Part shown: positions 10,701 through 19,024 of the stretch, one piece after another
How positions within the stretch are numbered: the first letter of the stretch is position 1
Layout of the letters: every line of letters starts with the position of its first letter
Assembly (NCBI GenBank): GCA_026770585.1
Contig: MU646668.1
Span: 321,996 to 358,437, forward strand
Direction of reading: 5' to 3'
Source: Baffinella frigidus
Taxonomy: Eukaryota; Cryptophyceae; Cryptomonadales; Baffinellaceae
Length of the DNA stretch: 36,442 bases
Notes under the pieces: generated by a model
What the model was told of the DNA's origin: nothing
The model's database searches: none
Seen by the model: only the letters and a program-made list of their open reading frames with translations
Translations under genes and position numbers: made by a program

Positions 10701-12463
10701 GATGGAGCAATCCACTCACCGCCAGGTCCGAGCCGAGTCACCTAAACCCTAAACCCTCACCGAGACCCCCAACCCTAAACCCTCGACCCTAAACCCTAAA
10801 CCCTAAACCCTAAACCCTAAACCCTAAACCCTAGACCCTAAACTCTAAACCCTAAACCCTAAACCCTAAACCCTAAACCCTAAACCCTAAACCCTAAACC
10901 CTAAAGCGTAACGTCATCCAGCAAAGTGTAAGTGAGCGCGAGTAGCTATTGCGCAGGGGTGGAGTCCGGAGTGGGCGGTAGAGCGTTTGCGGGAAAACTT
11001 GCCCGATTTCAACGAGATTTTTTTTCAGAAATTCAGAAATTTGTACCAGGACGTGACATGAAACTGGTCCATTTAAACGATTCTGGTACAAATTCTGAAA
11101 ATATTTCTCGTTGAAATCGGCCAAGTATTCCCGCAAGCGCTCTATTGCAGAGGGGGTTGGCGACGTCTCGCTGTTGGATGGTTGATTGGTTGGTGGCTTG
11201 GGGGGAGCCATCAGGAAGAGGGGGTTGGCAGCGTCAGTAGGTTGGTTGGTTGGTTGGTCCGTTGGGTGGGGGGGGTGGGGGGAGGCATCCGTCGTCGGTG
11301 GGTGGATTGCTTGATGGGGTTGGTGGTGTGGGGCGAGGCATGAGGAGTTGATGGGATGATTGGGGGGATGGTGGGTTGATGGGGTGGTGGTTGATGGTCG
11401 CGGACAGAGGAAGCGAACGCGCAGGGGTTGGTGGGTTGGGTAGTTTGGGGGGAGCCATCAGGACGAGGTGGCGCCGGTTGGTTGGTTGGTTGATGGCATG
11501 GGAGCTTGATGGGATGCGTGGGGGGCGCAGGCAGCGGTAGTGGACGAGCCTGACAGGCTCCCCCCACCCAACCAACAGGCCGAGATAGCGGACGCGCGCG
11601 GGGCGGTTGGGTGTGAGCAGGAGCAGTGCTGCCTGGTTGGGGGTCTCGCCGGCAGAGGTGGCGGACGCGCGGTGGGTCGGGTGGGCGACACTTGGTTGGG
11701 TGGTTGATGTGGTGGTTGATGGTCGCAGGCAGAGGTGGCGGGCGCGAGGGGGGCGGTGAGGTGTGAGCAGGAGCAGTGCTGACAGGTTGGGGGTCTCGCA
11801 GACAGAGTAAGTGGACGCGCCTGATGGCTCCCCCCACCCAACCAACAGGCAGAGGTGGTGAACGCGCGGGGGGCGGCAGACCTGGCAGGCCGCGAGAGCG
11901 AGATCAACGCAATCATGTCCCCCCAGAGCGCTGCCTGCCCGGGGCCCAAGTACNNNNNNNNNNNNNNNNNNNNNNNNNNNNNNNNNNNNNNNNNNNNNNN
12001 NNNNNNNNNNNNNNNNNNNNNNNNNNNNNNNNNNNNNNNNNNNNNNNNNNNNNNNNNNNNNNNNNNNNNNNNNNNNNNNNNNNNNNNNNNNNNNNNNNNN
12101 NNNNNNNNNNNNNNNNNNNNNNNNNNNNNNNNNNNNNNNNNNNNNNNNNNNNNNNNNNNNNNNNNNNNNNNNNNNNNNNNNNNNNNNNNNNNNNNNNNNN
12201 NNNNNNNNNNNNNNNNNNNNNNNNNNNNNNNNNNNNNNNNNNNNNNNNNNNNNNNNNNCTGAATCCTAAACCCTAAACCCTAAACCCTAAACCCTAAACC
12301 CTAAACCCTAAACCCTAAACCCTAAACCCTAAACCCTAAACCCTAAAGCTCGCCTCCTCGCCCCTCCTCGCTAGACCTCCCCGCCCACCCGCCCGCCCTG
12401 CACGAAAGCGCCGAACCGTGGACCCTGTGCCTCGCCCTCATCGGACAGCTCCTCGAATTCTTG
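3774..12463 (+). CDS. Large coiled-coil protein gene (multi-exon, gap inside)
   Basis: The family is not recognised. Well-supported exons, all phase-compatible and GT-AG, are 4341-4720, 5158-5240, 6079-6215, 7087-7204, 8287-8356, 8828-9070, 10485-10580, 11851-11953 (cut by the gap) and 12349-12463. They encode heptad-like charged helices (AVVKLHVAEHEIARL, GKIKELERASLESRMK, KEIDRLEKVLDSLQ, EKLTSRVAELNADS, LKSKLKEQLVKEEHKVQ, LAAQLEAAKRELNTQ), a Gly/Ser linker within 8828-9070, then QAEAKGLDPRHRRMLRK. The last visible exon reads EPWTLCLALIGQLLEFL and ends at a GT donor, so the gene probably continues past 12463. The 5' end is uncertain: 3852-4163 has a good CCCGCAG acceptor, CAG|GTAA donor and matching phases, and an ATG at 3774 (MAGFLRGWVGG) is a candidate start. 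A structural, golgin- or centrosome-type role is possible but inferred only from coiled coils. Introns carry CCCTAAA tracts on the sense strand and repeated exon-edge copies. Confidence 0.5.
4735..5150. repeat. Telomere-like tract, CCCTCAA/CACTGAA/CCCTAAA blocks
   Basis: It fills intron 4721-5157 of the coiled-coil gene. Distinct heptamers form separate blocks: CCCTCAA about nine times, CACTGAA about four, CCCTGAA, then CCCTAAA. It runs almost to the acceptor (CCTAATGCAG), so the tract itself supplies the branch-point-like CTAA. Confidence 0.9.
5425..5699. mobile_element. Fold-back element, TCCGGGG/GTAGTAATTTTCGTTG family
   Basis: Outer arms CCTAGCTCTGCCTC (5425-5438) and GAGGCAGAGCTAGG (5686-5699) are exact inverted repeats. 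Inner arms 5541-5596 and 5624-5682 also pair (CTTATCCGGGG, CTACACAA). The loop TTAGTATTATTAAAGCA recurs in 9510-9650 and 25107-25248. It lies in an intron of the coiled-coil gene. Confidence 0.75.
6516..7075. repeat. Telomere-like tract in the intron before exon 7087
   Basis: Heptamer blocks CCCTAAA, CCCGAAA (about six in a row near 6615-6660) and CCCCAAA (6790-6865), interrupted at about 6872-6960 by a segment resembling the start of exon 7087 (GGACAAAGACCAAGACCAGA at 6893-6912). Sense strand is C-rich. Confidence 0.9.
7345..7418 (+). repeat. Partial exon copy (pseudo-exon) of exon 7087-7204
   Basis: A 74-bp copy of the 3' part of the exon (7131-7204) with four differences by eye, including the CACCG|GT donor. 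An AG at 7351-7352 would give the right phase (previous exon leaves two bases) to add VAELNADSEAGQK again in frame. Shorter, weaker echoes of the end (AAGGCCAC..CTCTGGCGAGAC) lie near 7569-7601 and 7893-7921. It could be a cassette exon or intron debris; no good pyrimidine tract precedes it. Confidence 0.65.
7708..7860. repeat. GAGGTGCCCCGTGAG minisatellite with inverted halves
   Basis: Copies of GGTGAGGTGCCCCGTGAG (7718-7765) are followed by inverted copies (CACCTCACGGGGCAGCTCAC, 7804-7850), which could form a large hairpin in the intron. Confidence 0.7.
8027..8230. mobile_element. MITE with CCACCAACCCTCAC terminal inverted repeats, copy 1
   Basis: Left end CCACCAACCCTCACGGG and right end CGTGAGGGTTGGTGG are inverted. 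Inner GGACCAAATCGACGG resembles the copy at 22071-22217. It has no coding capacity and lies in intron 7205-8286 of the coiled-coil gene. Confidence 0.75.
8369..8815. repeat. Telomere-like tract with a homogeneous CCATAAA block
   Basis: It fills intron 8357-8827. An uninterrupted AAACCAT block (about ten units near 8518-8595) is flanked by CCCTAAA and CCCTGAA units and ends in CCCCAAA just before the acceptor. Confidence 0.9.
9307..9379. repeat. Small inverted-repeat element
   Basis: CCAGGTCAAAGGCGC (9307-9321) is exactly inverted as GCGCCTTTGACCTGG (9365-9379) around a 43-bp loop; MITE-like, in an intron. Confidence 0.6.
9415..9670. repeat. AGAGAGGCCACACACC repeats around a fold-back copy
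   Basis: AGAGAGGCCACAC recurs at about 9417, 9443, 9480 and 9652. Between the last two lies a degenerate copy (about 9510-9650) of the 5425-type fold-back element, recognised by TTTACTAGTAATATTAAAGC and TGTGTAGTAATTTT. Confidence 0.6.
9709..10484. repeat. Intronic tandem repeats ending in exon-start copies
   Basis: Repeats share TGGCTACGAAATGG, GGCTGGAGTG, GAGGCTAGGCGAAA and CAGGGTTGCCTCGC. Some units end in a copy of the start of exon 10485-10580: GCAG|TCGGACGCGA at 10229-10242 and a 41-bp copy at 10372-10412. The real exon follows the last unit, so the repeat unit spans the 3' splice site. Confidence 0.65.
10690..10732 (+). repeat. Partial copy of the 3' end of exon 10485-10580, donor included
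   Basis: This 43-bp segment matches 10545-10587 (ATGCTC..AAGATGGAGCA..CCGCCAG|GTCCGAG) with about five differences. It lies 145 bp downstream of the original and keeps the GTCCGAG donor. Confidence 0.65.
10741..10905. repeat. Telomere-like CCCTAAA tract
   Basis: Almost perfect CCCTAAA heptamers in intron 10581-11850 of the coiled-coil gene, C-rich on the sense strand. Confidence 0.95.
10979..11144. mobile_element. Fold-back MITE with TAGAGCG termini
   Basis: TAGAGCGTTTGCGGGA..CGATTTCAACGAGA is inverted as TCTCGTTGAAATCG..CCCGCAAGCGCTCTA. A second inner pair (TTTGTACCAG and CTGGTACAAA) makes it almost wholly palindromic. Confidence 0.75.
11403..11850 (+). repeat. Iterated copies of the start of exon 11851
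   Basis: The exon starts CAG|GCAGAGGTGGTGAACGCG. Copies of this edge, most with an AG before, lie at about 11403, 11531, 11579, 11652, 11729 and 11801, the best being GCAGAGGTGGCGGACGCGCG at 11652 and GCAGAGGTGGCGGGCGCGAG at 11729. Repeat units also share GAGCAGGAGCAGTGCT and TTGGGGGTCTCGC. Another echo (GGTCTCACAGACAGAG) lies at 12797, beyond the gap. Confidence 0.7.
11954..12258. other. Assembly gap (305 N)
   Basis: A run of N truncates exon 11851-11953. CCCTAAA repeats resume immediately after, so the gap probably lies in or beside a repeat-filled intron. Confidence 0.99.
12259..12348. repeat. Telomere-like CCCTAAA tract
   Basis: Near-perfect CCCTAAA units ending in CCCTAAAG, whose final AG is the likely acceptor of exon 12349-12463. 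Confidence 0.9.
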
Positions 12464-12472
12464 GTAGGTTGT

Positions 12473-12946
12473 GTAGGGCATTGGATTAGGGCATTGGACT
12501 AGGGCATTGGACTAGGGCATTGGACTAGGGCAGGCCATCGCAATGACTCTGACAGGACGCATCAGGGTTCCTTCCCACTCTGATACAGTGCGTCGCTACA
12601 GACGCACTGTGGCGAAGCAAGACGCACTGTGGCGAAGCAGGGCACGCAGCATGGTGATGCCTCCACACTCAAGAGGTCAAAAACGAAGCGGTCAAAATTC
12701 ATTTACAGCTCCTGCTCTCTTCTCAAAGCACCCTGCACGCGCGGGAGAGTCGCCGAGAGTGCCGAGAGTCGCCGAGAGTGCCGAGACACGAGCCTGGGGG
12801 TCTCACAGACAGAGTTAGTGGAGAGTGCCGAGACACGAGCCTTGCCCCCTCGAGTTACCGCCACAAGTCGCCGAGAGTGCCGAGCGCGTGTCTCGGCACT
12901 CTCGGGTTACCGCCACGCGTGTGGCGGTAACTCGAGGGGGCAAGTG
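12473..12946. repeat. Minisatellites and inverted repeats
   Basis: CATTGGACTAGGG is repeated about four times (12480-12533). ACGCACTGTGGCGAAGCA is doubled near 12602-12640. GAGTCGCCGAGAGTGCC units lie at 12747-12790. CTTGCCCCCTCGAGTTACCG (12840) is inverted at about 12923-12942. No gene seen. Confidence 0.7.
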
Positions 12947-12969
12947 ACACGGGTGCCGTTGACCAGCCA

Positions 12970-13460
12970 CTAATGTTTCGTGTGTACCAGGAAACACTTT
13001 TAAAAGGAGGGCTCCTCAACCTTAAATTCTGATTTGTTCAAAACTCTAATTTGTACCCTGGCGTGGATGGTGGCAGCTGCGAGGCGCCGTCGCCTAAAGT
13101 TAATTATGGGATTCTTTCCTAGGAAACACGCCAACCGTCAGCAATTGGAGCCATTCATGAGCGTAATAATGTTTCATTTGTACTAGGGTACACTTTTAAA
13201 AGGAGGGAGCCTCGACCATAAATTCTGGTTTGTGACCTGGCGTGGATGGTGGCAGCTGCGAGGCGCCTTCACTGCCGGCCTCGGTGCAGCAGGCCAATTG
13301 GAGCCATTCCTGGGCGCAATATTGTTTCATTTGTACCAGGAAACACTTTCAAAAGCAGGAAGCCTCAACCGTAAAGTGTGGTTTGTGACCTGGCGTGGTC
13401 TGGTGGCAGCTGCGAGGCGCCGTCGCTGCCCGCCTCGGTGCAGCAGGCGACCGCCTACGC
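12970..13460. repeat. Three tandem 150-200 bp units
   Basis: Each unit contains TGTTTC-TGTACCAGG, CACTTTTAAAAGGAGG, a CCTGGCGTGG box and GGTGGCAGCTGCGAGGCGCC; the last motif is at about 13069, 13248 and 13404. TAGGAAACACGCCAA recurs near 17367. A degraded coding unit cannot be excluded, but I see no consistent exon. Confidence 0.65.
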
Positions 13461-13500
13461 CTCTCGCCACTTCGCCTCCGGGGGATGAAGCCTGGCCACT

Positions 13501-13681
13501 GTTGGGAGCTCGAAGAACCTAAAGGACCTACAGGGGTACCTCGCTCGTAAGAAACCGCCCCCGCCCCCCCTAGGACCACCATAGGACCCTAGGTATGGTC
13601 CTACTGTAGGGTCCTAGGGGGAGGCGGTTTCTTATGAGCGAGGTACCCCTGTAGGTCCTTTAGGTTCTTCGAGCTCCCAAC
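13501..13681. mobile_element. CAGGGG/TA hairpin MITE inside a perfect palindrome
   Basis: The MITE is 13531-13651 (CAGGGGTACCTCGCTC ends, TA on both sides). Its flanks 13501-13530 and 13652-13681 are exact 30-bp inverted repeats of each other, so removing the MITE and one TA leaves a 58-bp perfect palindrome centred on the TA. Confidence 0.85.
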
Positions 13682-13871
13682 ATAGGCGGACACCGGAACT
13701 TGTTCTGTAGCAAGGCCATGCTTCCTTTCGGATCACATCAAGCCCCCCTGTACATGCTTACTGCTACATTTCAAGACCGTCTAATCCTCCTGTAGGAACA
13801 TCTACTCGCATGCTGCCGCGTCTCTCACCCACTCTGCGCCCTGCTCAAACTTGGCCGCCGTGTGGTGGATA

Positions 13872-14002
13872 CAGGGATACCTCGCTCATAAGAAACCGCC
13901 CCCCCCCCTACATGTAGGACCCTACAGTAGGACTATGCCTACATGTAGGGTCCTGTGGTGGTCCTATGGTGGGGGCAGTTTCTTATGAGCGAGGTGCCCC
14001 TG
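13872..14002. mobile_element. CAGGGG/TA hairpin MITE
   Basis: Ends CAGGGATACCTCGCTC and GAGCGAGGTGCCCCTG, flanked by TA. The interval 13682-13871 shows no gene. Confidence 0.85.
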
Positions 14003-14078
14003 TACACTCCGGTTTCGTTGGTATCAATAAAGGTCTCCAGGGTCCGAAGGCTCGTGTGTATGTAAAAGGACATCCCTA

Positions 14079-14198
14079 CAGGGGTACCTCGCTCATAAGA
14101 AACTGCCCCCCCCTAGCTAGGACCACCGTAGAGCCCGAGGCATAGGCCTACTGTAGGGTCCTATGGGGGGGCGGTTTCTTATGAGCGAGCTACCCCTG
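14079..14198. mobile_element. CAGGGG/TA hairpin MITE
   Basis: Ends CAGGGGTACCTCGCTC and GAGCGAGCTACCCCTG, TA on both sides; the core is an inner inverted repeat around TAGGACC. The interval 14199-14365 holds no supported gene. Confidence 0.85.
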
Positions 14199-14365
14199 TA
14201 CGCACGGCCACCAACGTCCCAACAACGTTGAAGCATTTGTGCACGGTCGCTTGGAGAAAGCAACCGAATGCGTTGGGGCGACGAGCGAAGTCAAAAATGA
14301 TATTCTGTCTCCCTCTTCTTTGAGCGTCCTCCTCCACCGCTCACCTTCGCACAACACGCTGATTT

Positions 14366-15028
14366 GCAAATAGACCTCAACCAGTCCACACATAGCTCTC
14401 AAATAGACCTCAAATAGACCTCAAAGGACCTCGATTCGACCTCAAATAGACCTCAAATAGACCTCAAATAGACCTCAAATGAAACTCAAATGAAACTCAA
14501 ATAGATCTCAAAGAGACCTGCAAAAAGACGCTCAAAAAGACCTCAAATAGATCTCAAATAGACCTCCAATGCAGACCTCAAGTACACTGCAAAAAGATCT
14601 CAAATAGAACTCAAATACTCAAATCGGCCTCAAATCAGCATCAAATAGACCTCAAATGGACCTCAAATGGACCTCAAATAGACCTCAAATAAATCTCACA
14701 TAGACCTCAAATAGACCTCAAATAGACCCTAGATAGATCTCAAACATTTCTGAAATAGACCTCAATAAGAATTCAAATAGACCTCAATAAGACCTCAAAT
14801 GGACCTCAAATAGACCTCAAATAAATTTCAAATAAGTTTCAAAAAGATGTCAAATCGGTGTCATAAAGATCTCAAATAGAACTCAAACATGCTCAAATAG
14901 ATCTCAAGTAGGACTTCAAATATGAAAAAGATATCAAAAAGACTTCAAATAGATCTCCAAAAGTCTTCAATTAGATTTCAAATAGAACTCGAATAGATCT
15001 CAAATAAACCTCAAATAGACCTGAAATA
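14366..15028. repeat. Degenerate 11-bp satellite array (CTCAAATAGAC), part 1
   Basis: Dozens of CTCAAATAGAC units with point changes (CTCAAATGGAC, CTCAAAAAGAC) and indels. The same array continues at 15499-15956, 16437-16549 and 16734-16858, split by three transposon-like insertions. Confidence 0.9.
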
Positions 15029-15498
15029 CAGGGCTTACTCGATTACAAGGCTTACTCGATTACACTCTCTTGAGACAGTCAGTGTGCAGACCTTGAATAA
15101 TAAAGGTCGACAGAAACAAGTGAGTGCGGACCTGAATAATCAAGCTCCACAGAAACCGAGTGTGTGGACCTTGAATGTGGACCTTAAATTCGTTTTGGGG
15201 TTTTACACTTTAGTTGCCATTTTCAACTTGCACCACTCCGGAACCCAGTTTTTCTGGGAATTTTTGACATTTTTTTCGACCCGAAAATTCGCCAACTCCA
15301 TTCTCCGGGGAAGTAAGCGACGTCGGGCCAATTTCCCCCCCGCTGTATTAAGAACCGCAAAACAAGTGTGTGCGGACCTTAAATAATTAAGGTCCACAGA
15401 AAACAAGTCAGTGTGCGGACCTTAAATAATTAAGGTCCACATCGCAGTGTCCAGTGTGTGACCTTCTGTTGTGTGACTTTATGCTCGAGTAAGCCCTG
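15029..15498. mobile_element. TIR element with CAGGGCTTACTCGA ends and TA flanks
   Basis: Left CAGGGCTTACTCGATTACA and right TCGAGTAAGCCCTG are inverted and flanked by TA, inserted in the 11-bp array. Inside are several GTGCGGACCTT(G/A)AATAAT units and an inner CAAGGCTTACTCGATTACA copy. No transposase frame is visible. It is related by ends to 27911-28134. Confidence 0.8.
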
Positions 15499-15956
15499 TA
15501 GACCTCAACTAGATCTCAACTAGACCTCAACTAGACCTCAACTAGACCTCAACTAAACCTCATTTCAAATACACCTCTCATCGACCTCATACAGTTCTTA
15601 AATCGACCTTAAATAGTCCTCAAATAGACCTCAAATAGACCTCAAATAAATCTCACATAGACCTAAATTAGATCTCAAATTTATCTCAAATAAACTTCAA
15701 ATTGATCTCAAGCAGAGCTCAATTGGATTTCAAATAGACCTTAAATAGATCTCAACTAGACCTCAACTAGACCTCAAATGGACCACAAATAGACCTGAGA
15801 CAGACCTCAAATAGACCTCAAATAGACCTCACATAGATTTTTAATGGATCTCACATATATTTCAAATGAACCTCAACCAGATCTCAAATAAATCTTAAAT
15901 TGACTTCAATCAAAACTCAAAAAGATCTCAATTACATCTCAACTAGACCTTCATTG
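15499..15956. repeat. 11-bp satellite array, part 2
   Basis: CTCAAATAGAC/CTCAACTAGAC units continue on the far side of the 15029 element. Confidence 0.9.
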
Positions 15957-16436
15957 GATGAATCCCAAAATTCGGAGCGGAAGCCAGCCAGGCGGAAGCC
16001 AGAACCTGTTTCCGCCCTCCGTGTGAGCCTCGGTCGGACAGGTGACGAGCCTCCGCGCCGCGCAGAAGACTCCCAGGAATCCAGCATCCAGCAAACCCAG
16101 TCCCCGACTCCCCGCAGTCGAGATCTGCTCCAACAACCGGCCGGAGCCCGCCGAGGTGAGCAGGCATACACGGAAACAGCAGGGGCCACATCACCGACAG
16201 CAACATGGACACCTGCGCCGCCTGGCGGTGAGAAATCGGCGGCATCTCCCTCCTTCCCCCTGAAAAAGGGATTCCCGCGAAAAAGATTTGTGTCTTCGAA
16301 AACGTTGAAAGCAACGACATAAGAACTTGAGAAATGAACTTTAAAAACTTTTGCTCAAAGTAGAAGCCCCGAATTTTGGGATGGACATTTTCAGAAGTAG
16401 TCACAAAGTAGGCTTTCCGAATTTTGGGTTTCATCC
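15957..16436. mobile_element. TIR element with GGATGAATCCCAAAATTCGG ends
   Basis: Left end 15957-15977 is inverted at 16416-16436 (CCGAATTTTGGGTTTCATCC), with a second partial right end near 16369. The array resumes directly beyond both ends. The interior is GC-rich and open on the plus strand (about 140 codons to 16322, Pro/Ser/Arg-rich), but shows no transposase motif and may be captured sequence. Confidence 0.65.
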
Positions 16437-16549
16437 ATTACATCTCAAATAGACCTCAAATAGACTTAAAACAAATCCGAATGGACCTCAAATAGATCTC
16501 AAATAGACCTGAAAGAGATCTCAAATACATCTTAATTACATCTCAAATA
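16437..16549. repeat. 11-bp satellite array, part 3
   Basis: CTCAAATAGAC-type units between two insertions. Confidence 0.9.
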
Positions 16550-16733
16550 CAGGGATGTCTGGGATAAGAACACGGGCCGACATCGGTCGGTGTCTGTTTT
16601 CTTAATTTAGTACCAGAGGGTTGACTAAACGTAAGATCTAGTCAACAGCCTGGTACTAAGTTAAGAAAACGGGGGGCCAAATCCGGTCTGTGTTCTTAAG
16701 TTCTGGTTTCGTATGATAGCCCAGATACCCCTG
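16550..16733. mobile_element. TIR element, CAGGGATGTCTGGG type, TA flanks
   Basis: CAGGGATGTCTGGGATAAG pairs imperfectly with CCCAGATACCCCTG. An inner pair (TTCTTAATTTAGTACCAG and CTGGTACTAAGTTAAGAA) forms the stem. It has TA on both sides within the 11-bp array and shares terminal bases with the CAGGGG MITEs. Confidence 0.75.
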
Positions 16734-16858
16734 TAGACCTCAAATAAATCTCGAATAGACCTCAAATAAAACTGAAATAGACCATAAATAGACTTCACAT
16801 AGACCTCAACTAGACCTCAACTAGATCTCAACTAAACCTCAAATAGACCTGAAACAAA
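16734..16858. repeat. 11-bp satellite array, part 4
   Basis: Final block of CTCAAATAGAC units. From 16859 to 17140 there is unique-looking sequence with no supported gene, then one more ACCTCAAATA just before the next MITE. Confidence 0.85.
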
Positions 16859-17140
16859 CACGCTTTACAGCGCAGGGGAGATGACCTCTTAATTTGCGGT
16901 CTCGCAGGAACGTGAATGGTTGGGTGCACCAGCATGCAGCAAGGTGTGTTGTTGCCAACTTCTTATCTGGAAAATGCTCGTATGAGCGGCCGACACGGGG
17001 TACAGTTACAAGTGGCACAATGCGTAGCATGTGCGGCGCTGACGCTGGTTGTTTGGCAATAAATTATCAATCTCTCTGCCAACTTCTTGGTGCAGCAAAG
17101 ACGGCTTTTCTGCAGGACGGCTGCTCCTAGACCTCAAATA

Positions 17141-17261
17141 CAGGGGTACCTCGCTCATAAGAAAGTGTCCCCCCTAGGACCCTACAGTAGGCCCATGTCT
17201 AAGGCCCTATGGTGATCCTAGCTAGGGGGGGGGGCAGTTTCTTATGAGCGAGGTACCCCTG
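17141..17261. mobile_element. CAGGGG/TA hairpin MITE
   Basis: CAGGGGTACCTCGCTCATAA ends with TA flanks, inserted in a remnant of the 11-bp repeat (ACCTCAAATA to the left, GACCTC to the right). The interval 17262-17722 shows no gene. Confidence 0.9.
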
Positions 17262-17722
17262 TAGACCTCTCTGCAATGTCGGAGCGCGTCTCAAGAGCTT
17301 TGCAACATCGGAGCGCATCCCACACGAGGCTATTCTTGTGAACAGATTCCTAAGTCAATTATTGGATTATTATCTAGGAAACACGCCAAAAGTTAGCAAT
17401 TGGTCACGTACCTGCACCATTTCCGTGCAGGCTTTCCCACAAGACCTAGAATGCCCATTTATTCTGTTCGCATGGGTAGCCTGGTGTGGTCTGGCGTAGC
17501 TTGTCCTAGCGGACGTGACGGCTTCCCTCTACATACACCCCTCGGGGTGTACTTGGACTAGAGCCCCTACGTCTCGTCCTACCTCTTCACGTGGCGTGCA
17601 GCGGTCGTGTTTGTCAACTTATCAAACCTCGCTTCCCCCCCGTCTGGCACGAAGCTGAGAGGCTTCGAGCGAGACGTCTCACGAAGAGCGTCCTAGATCC
17701 CCTCGGGCCCGAGGGTCACGTA

Positions 17723-17932
17723 CAGGGGTACCTCGCTCATAAGAAACCGCCTCCCCCTAGCTAGGACCCTACAGTAGGCCTATGCCTAGGGCCCTATGGT
17801 GGTCGTAGGGAGGGAGACGCTTTCTCATGAACGAGGTACCCCTGTAGGCCTATGCCGAGGACCCTACATGTGATGTATGGTGGTCGTAGGGGGGGGGGGG
17901 CTTTCTTGTGAGCGAGGTGCCCCTACATGTAC
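17723..17932. mobile_element. CAGGGG/TA MITE followed by a half copy
   Basis: A full element at 17723-17844 is followed directly by a right-half copy (to about 17932, ending GAGCGAGGTGCCCCTA). The half copy begins in the core (GGCCTATGCCGAGGACC). Confidence 0.8.
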
Positions 17933-18012
17933 CCGGTTGGGCCGACCGGGCACGTGACTTATGTCAAGTCACCCCGACTACTCCTGCATGGGGCGTGTCC
18001 CAAGAGACGCGC

Positions 18013-18175
18013 TGTCAGCGGCGGGGAGGCGGAGAGGAGCGGCGAGGAGAGGAATGGAGAGACGAGGAACAGAGCAGAGGAGAGGCGAGGAGAGGAAAGG
18101 AGCGGAGAGCAGAGGAGTGGAGGCGAGGGGAGAGGCGAGGAGAGAGAGGAGAGGAGACGGGAGGGCGGGCGTGGA
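18013..18175. repeat. Purine-rich GGAGAGG low-complexity tract
   Basis: Almost only A and G on the plus strand (GGAGAGGCGAGG-type units). It makes open frames in several phases, none convincing. Confidence 0.85.
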
Positions 18176-18379
18176 CGCGACTCCGGGAGCAGCAGAGCGG
18201 AGACACGGTGTGAAACATGCCTAGTGTAATAACACACCGCGGCGCTTGGTAAAATAACAAGCCAGACAGTCGAGCGTCTCCGGCCTCGGTCGCCCTCTTC
18301 TGGCAGATAGCAGATAGCCGGGCAGGGGGGCGCGAAAGGGGGTCGAATTGCCCCCAGGCAGCCAACCAGCCGGCAGATA

Positions 18380-18496
18380 CAGGGGTACCTCGCGCATAAC
18401 AAACTGCCTCCTCCTAAGAACCTACAGTAGGACTATGCCTAGGGTGCTGTGGTGGTCCTAGGGGGGGGGGGAGTTTCTTATAACCAAGTAACCCTG
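18380..18496. mobile_element. CAGGGG/TA MITE between 60-bp direct repeats
   Basis: The element has TA flanks. The sequence before it (about 18318-18379) and after it (about 18497-18562) are diverged direct copies (GCAGGGGG..GGGGT.GAATT.GCCCC, CAGGCAGCCAACCAGCC). Confidence 0.8.
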
Positions 18497-18907
18497 TAGC
18501 CAGGCAGGGGGCTGATGAAGGGGGTGGAATTTGCCCCAGGCAGCCAACCAGCCAGCAGCTAGATAAAATGCCTCACGCAGATGCGACGAGCTCCTCAGAA
18601 AAGGTCTCCGAATCGGCCAAGTCGAGCACTGCCTCCCCCTCCACCGCCCCGCCCGCCGCATCTGTTCGATCACGCTCGGGCGTCAGACACACTCCCACCA
18701 CTCATCACTCAACCACAACCACCTGCCACTTCAGCCTCACTCTCAACACTCCTGACACGCTCACTCCTCATTGCCCTGCTACCATGACTTTCCGGTAGAG
18801 TTCACTTCAGGCTCACTCCACGGTGTTCGGCACCGCGCCGACCCACTCCTCACCCACTCCTCATTTCGCTGCTACTGCGCCTACCCAGTCTGGTCACTGT
18901 ACTGGTA

Positions 18908-19024
18908 CAGGGGTACCTCGCTCATAAGAAACTGCCCCCCCCTACGACCCTACAGTAGGGCTATGTCTAGGGCTCTACGGTGGTCCCAGGGGGGTGGGCG
19001 TTTCTTATGAGCGAGGTACCCCTG
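18908..19024. mobile_element. CAGGGG/TA MITE between 15-bp direct repeats
   Basis: GTCACTGTACTGGTA precedes the element at 18893-18907 and recurs exactly at 19027-19041 after the TA. The interval 18563-18892 has a short open frame from 18568 that I cannot support as a gene. Confidence 0.85.

Noticed and set aside
10741-12348. A chromosome end or telomere fusion
   Set aside because: CCCTAAA tracts occur in many introns throughout the window, are degenerate, and are bounded by splice sites; no subtelomeric layout is visible.
14366-16858. CRISPR-like regular array
   Set aside because: The unit is 11 bp with no unique spacers and the genome is eukaryotic; it is a satellite.
16894-17130. A 78-codon frame between array and MITE
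   Set aside because: No motif, no splice support, and internal short repeats (GCCAACTTCTT twice); left as unannotated unique sequence.
17500-17720. Possible structured RNA (ACACCCCTCGGGGTGT hairpin)
   Set aside because: One short hairpin is not enough; no tRNA, rRNA or snRNA landmarks were found around it.
18013-18229. Overlapping Arg/Glu-rich open frames on plus
   Set aside because: They come from a purine-only low-complexity tract that is open in all three frames.
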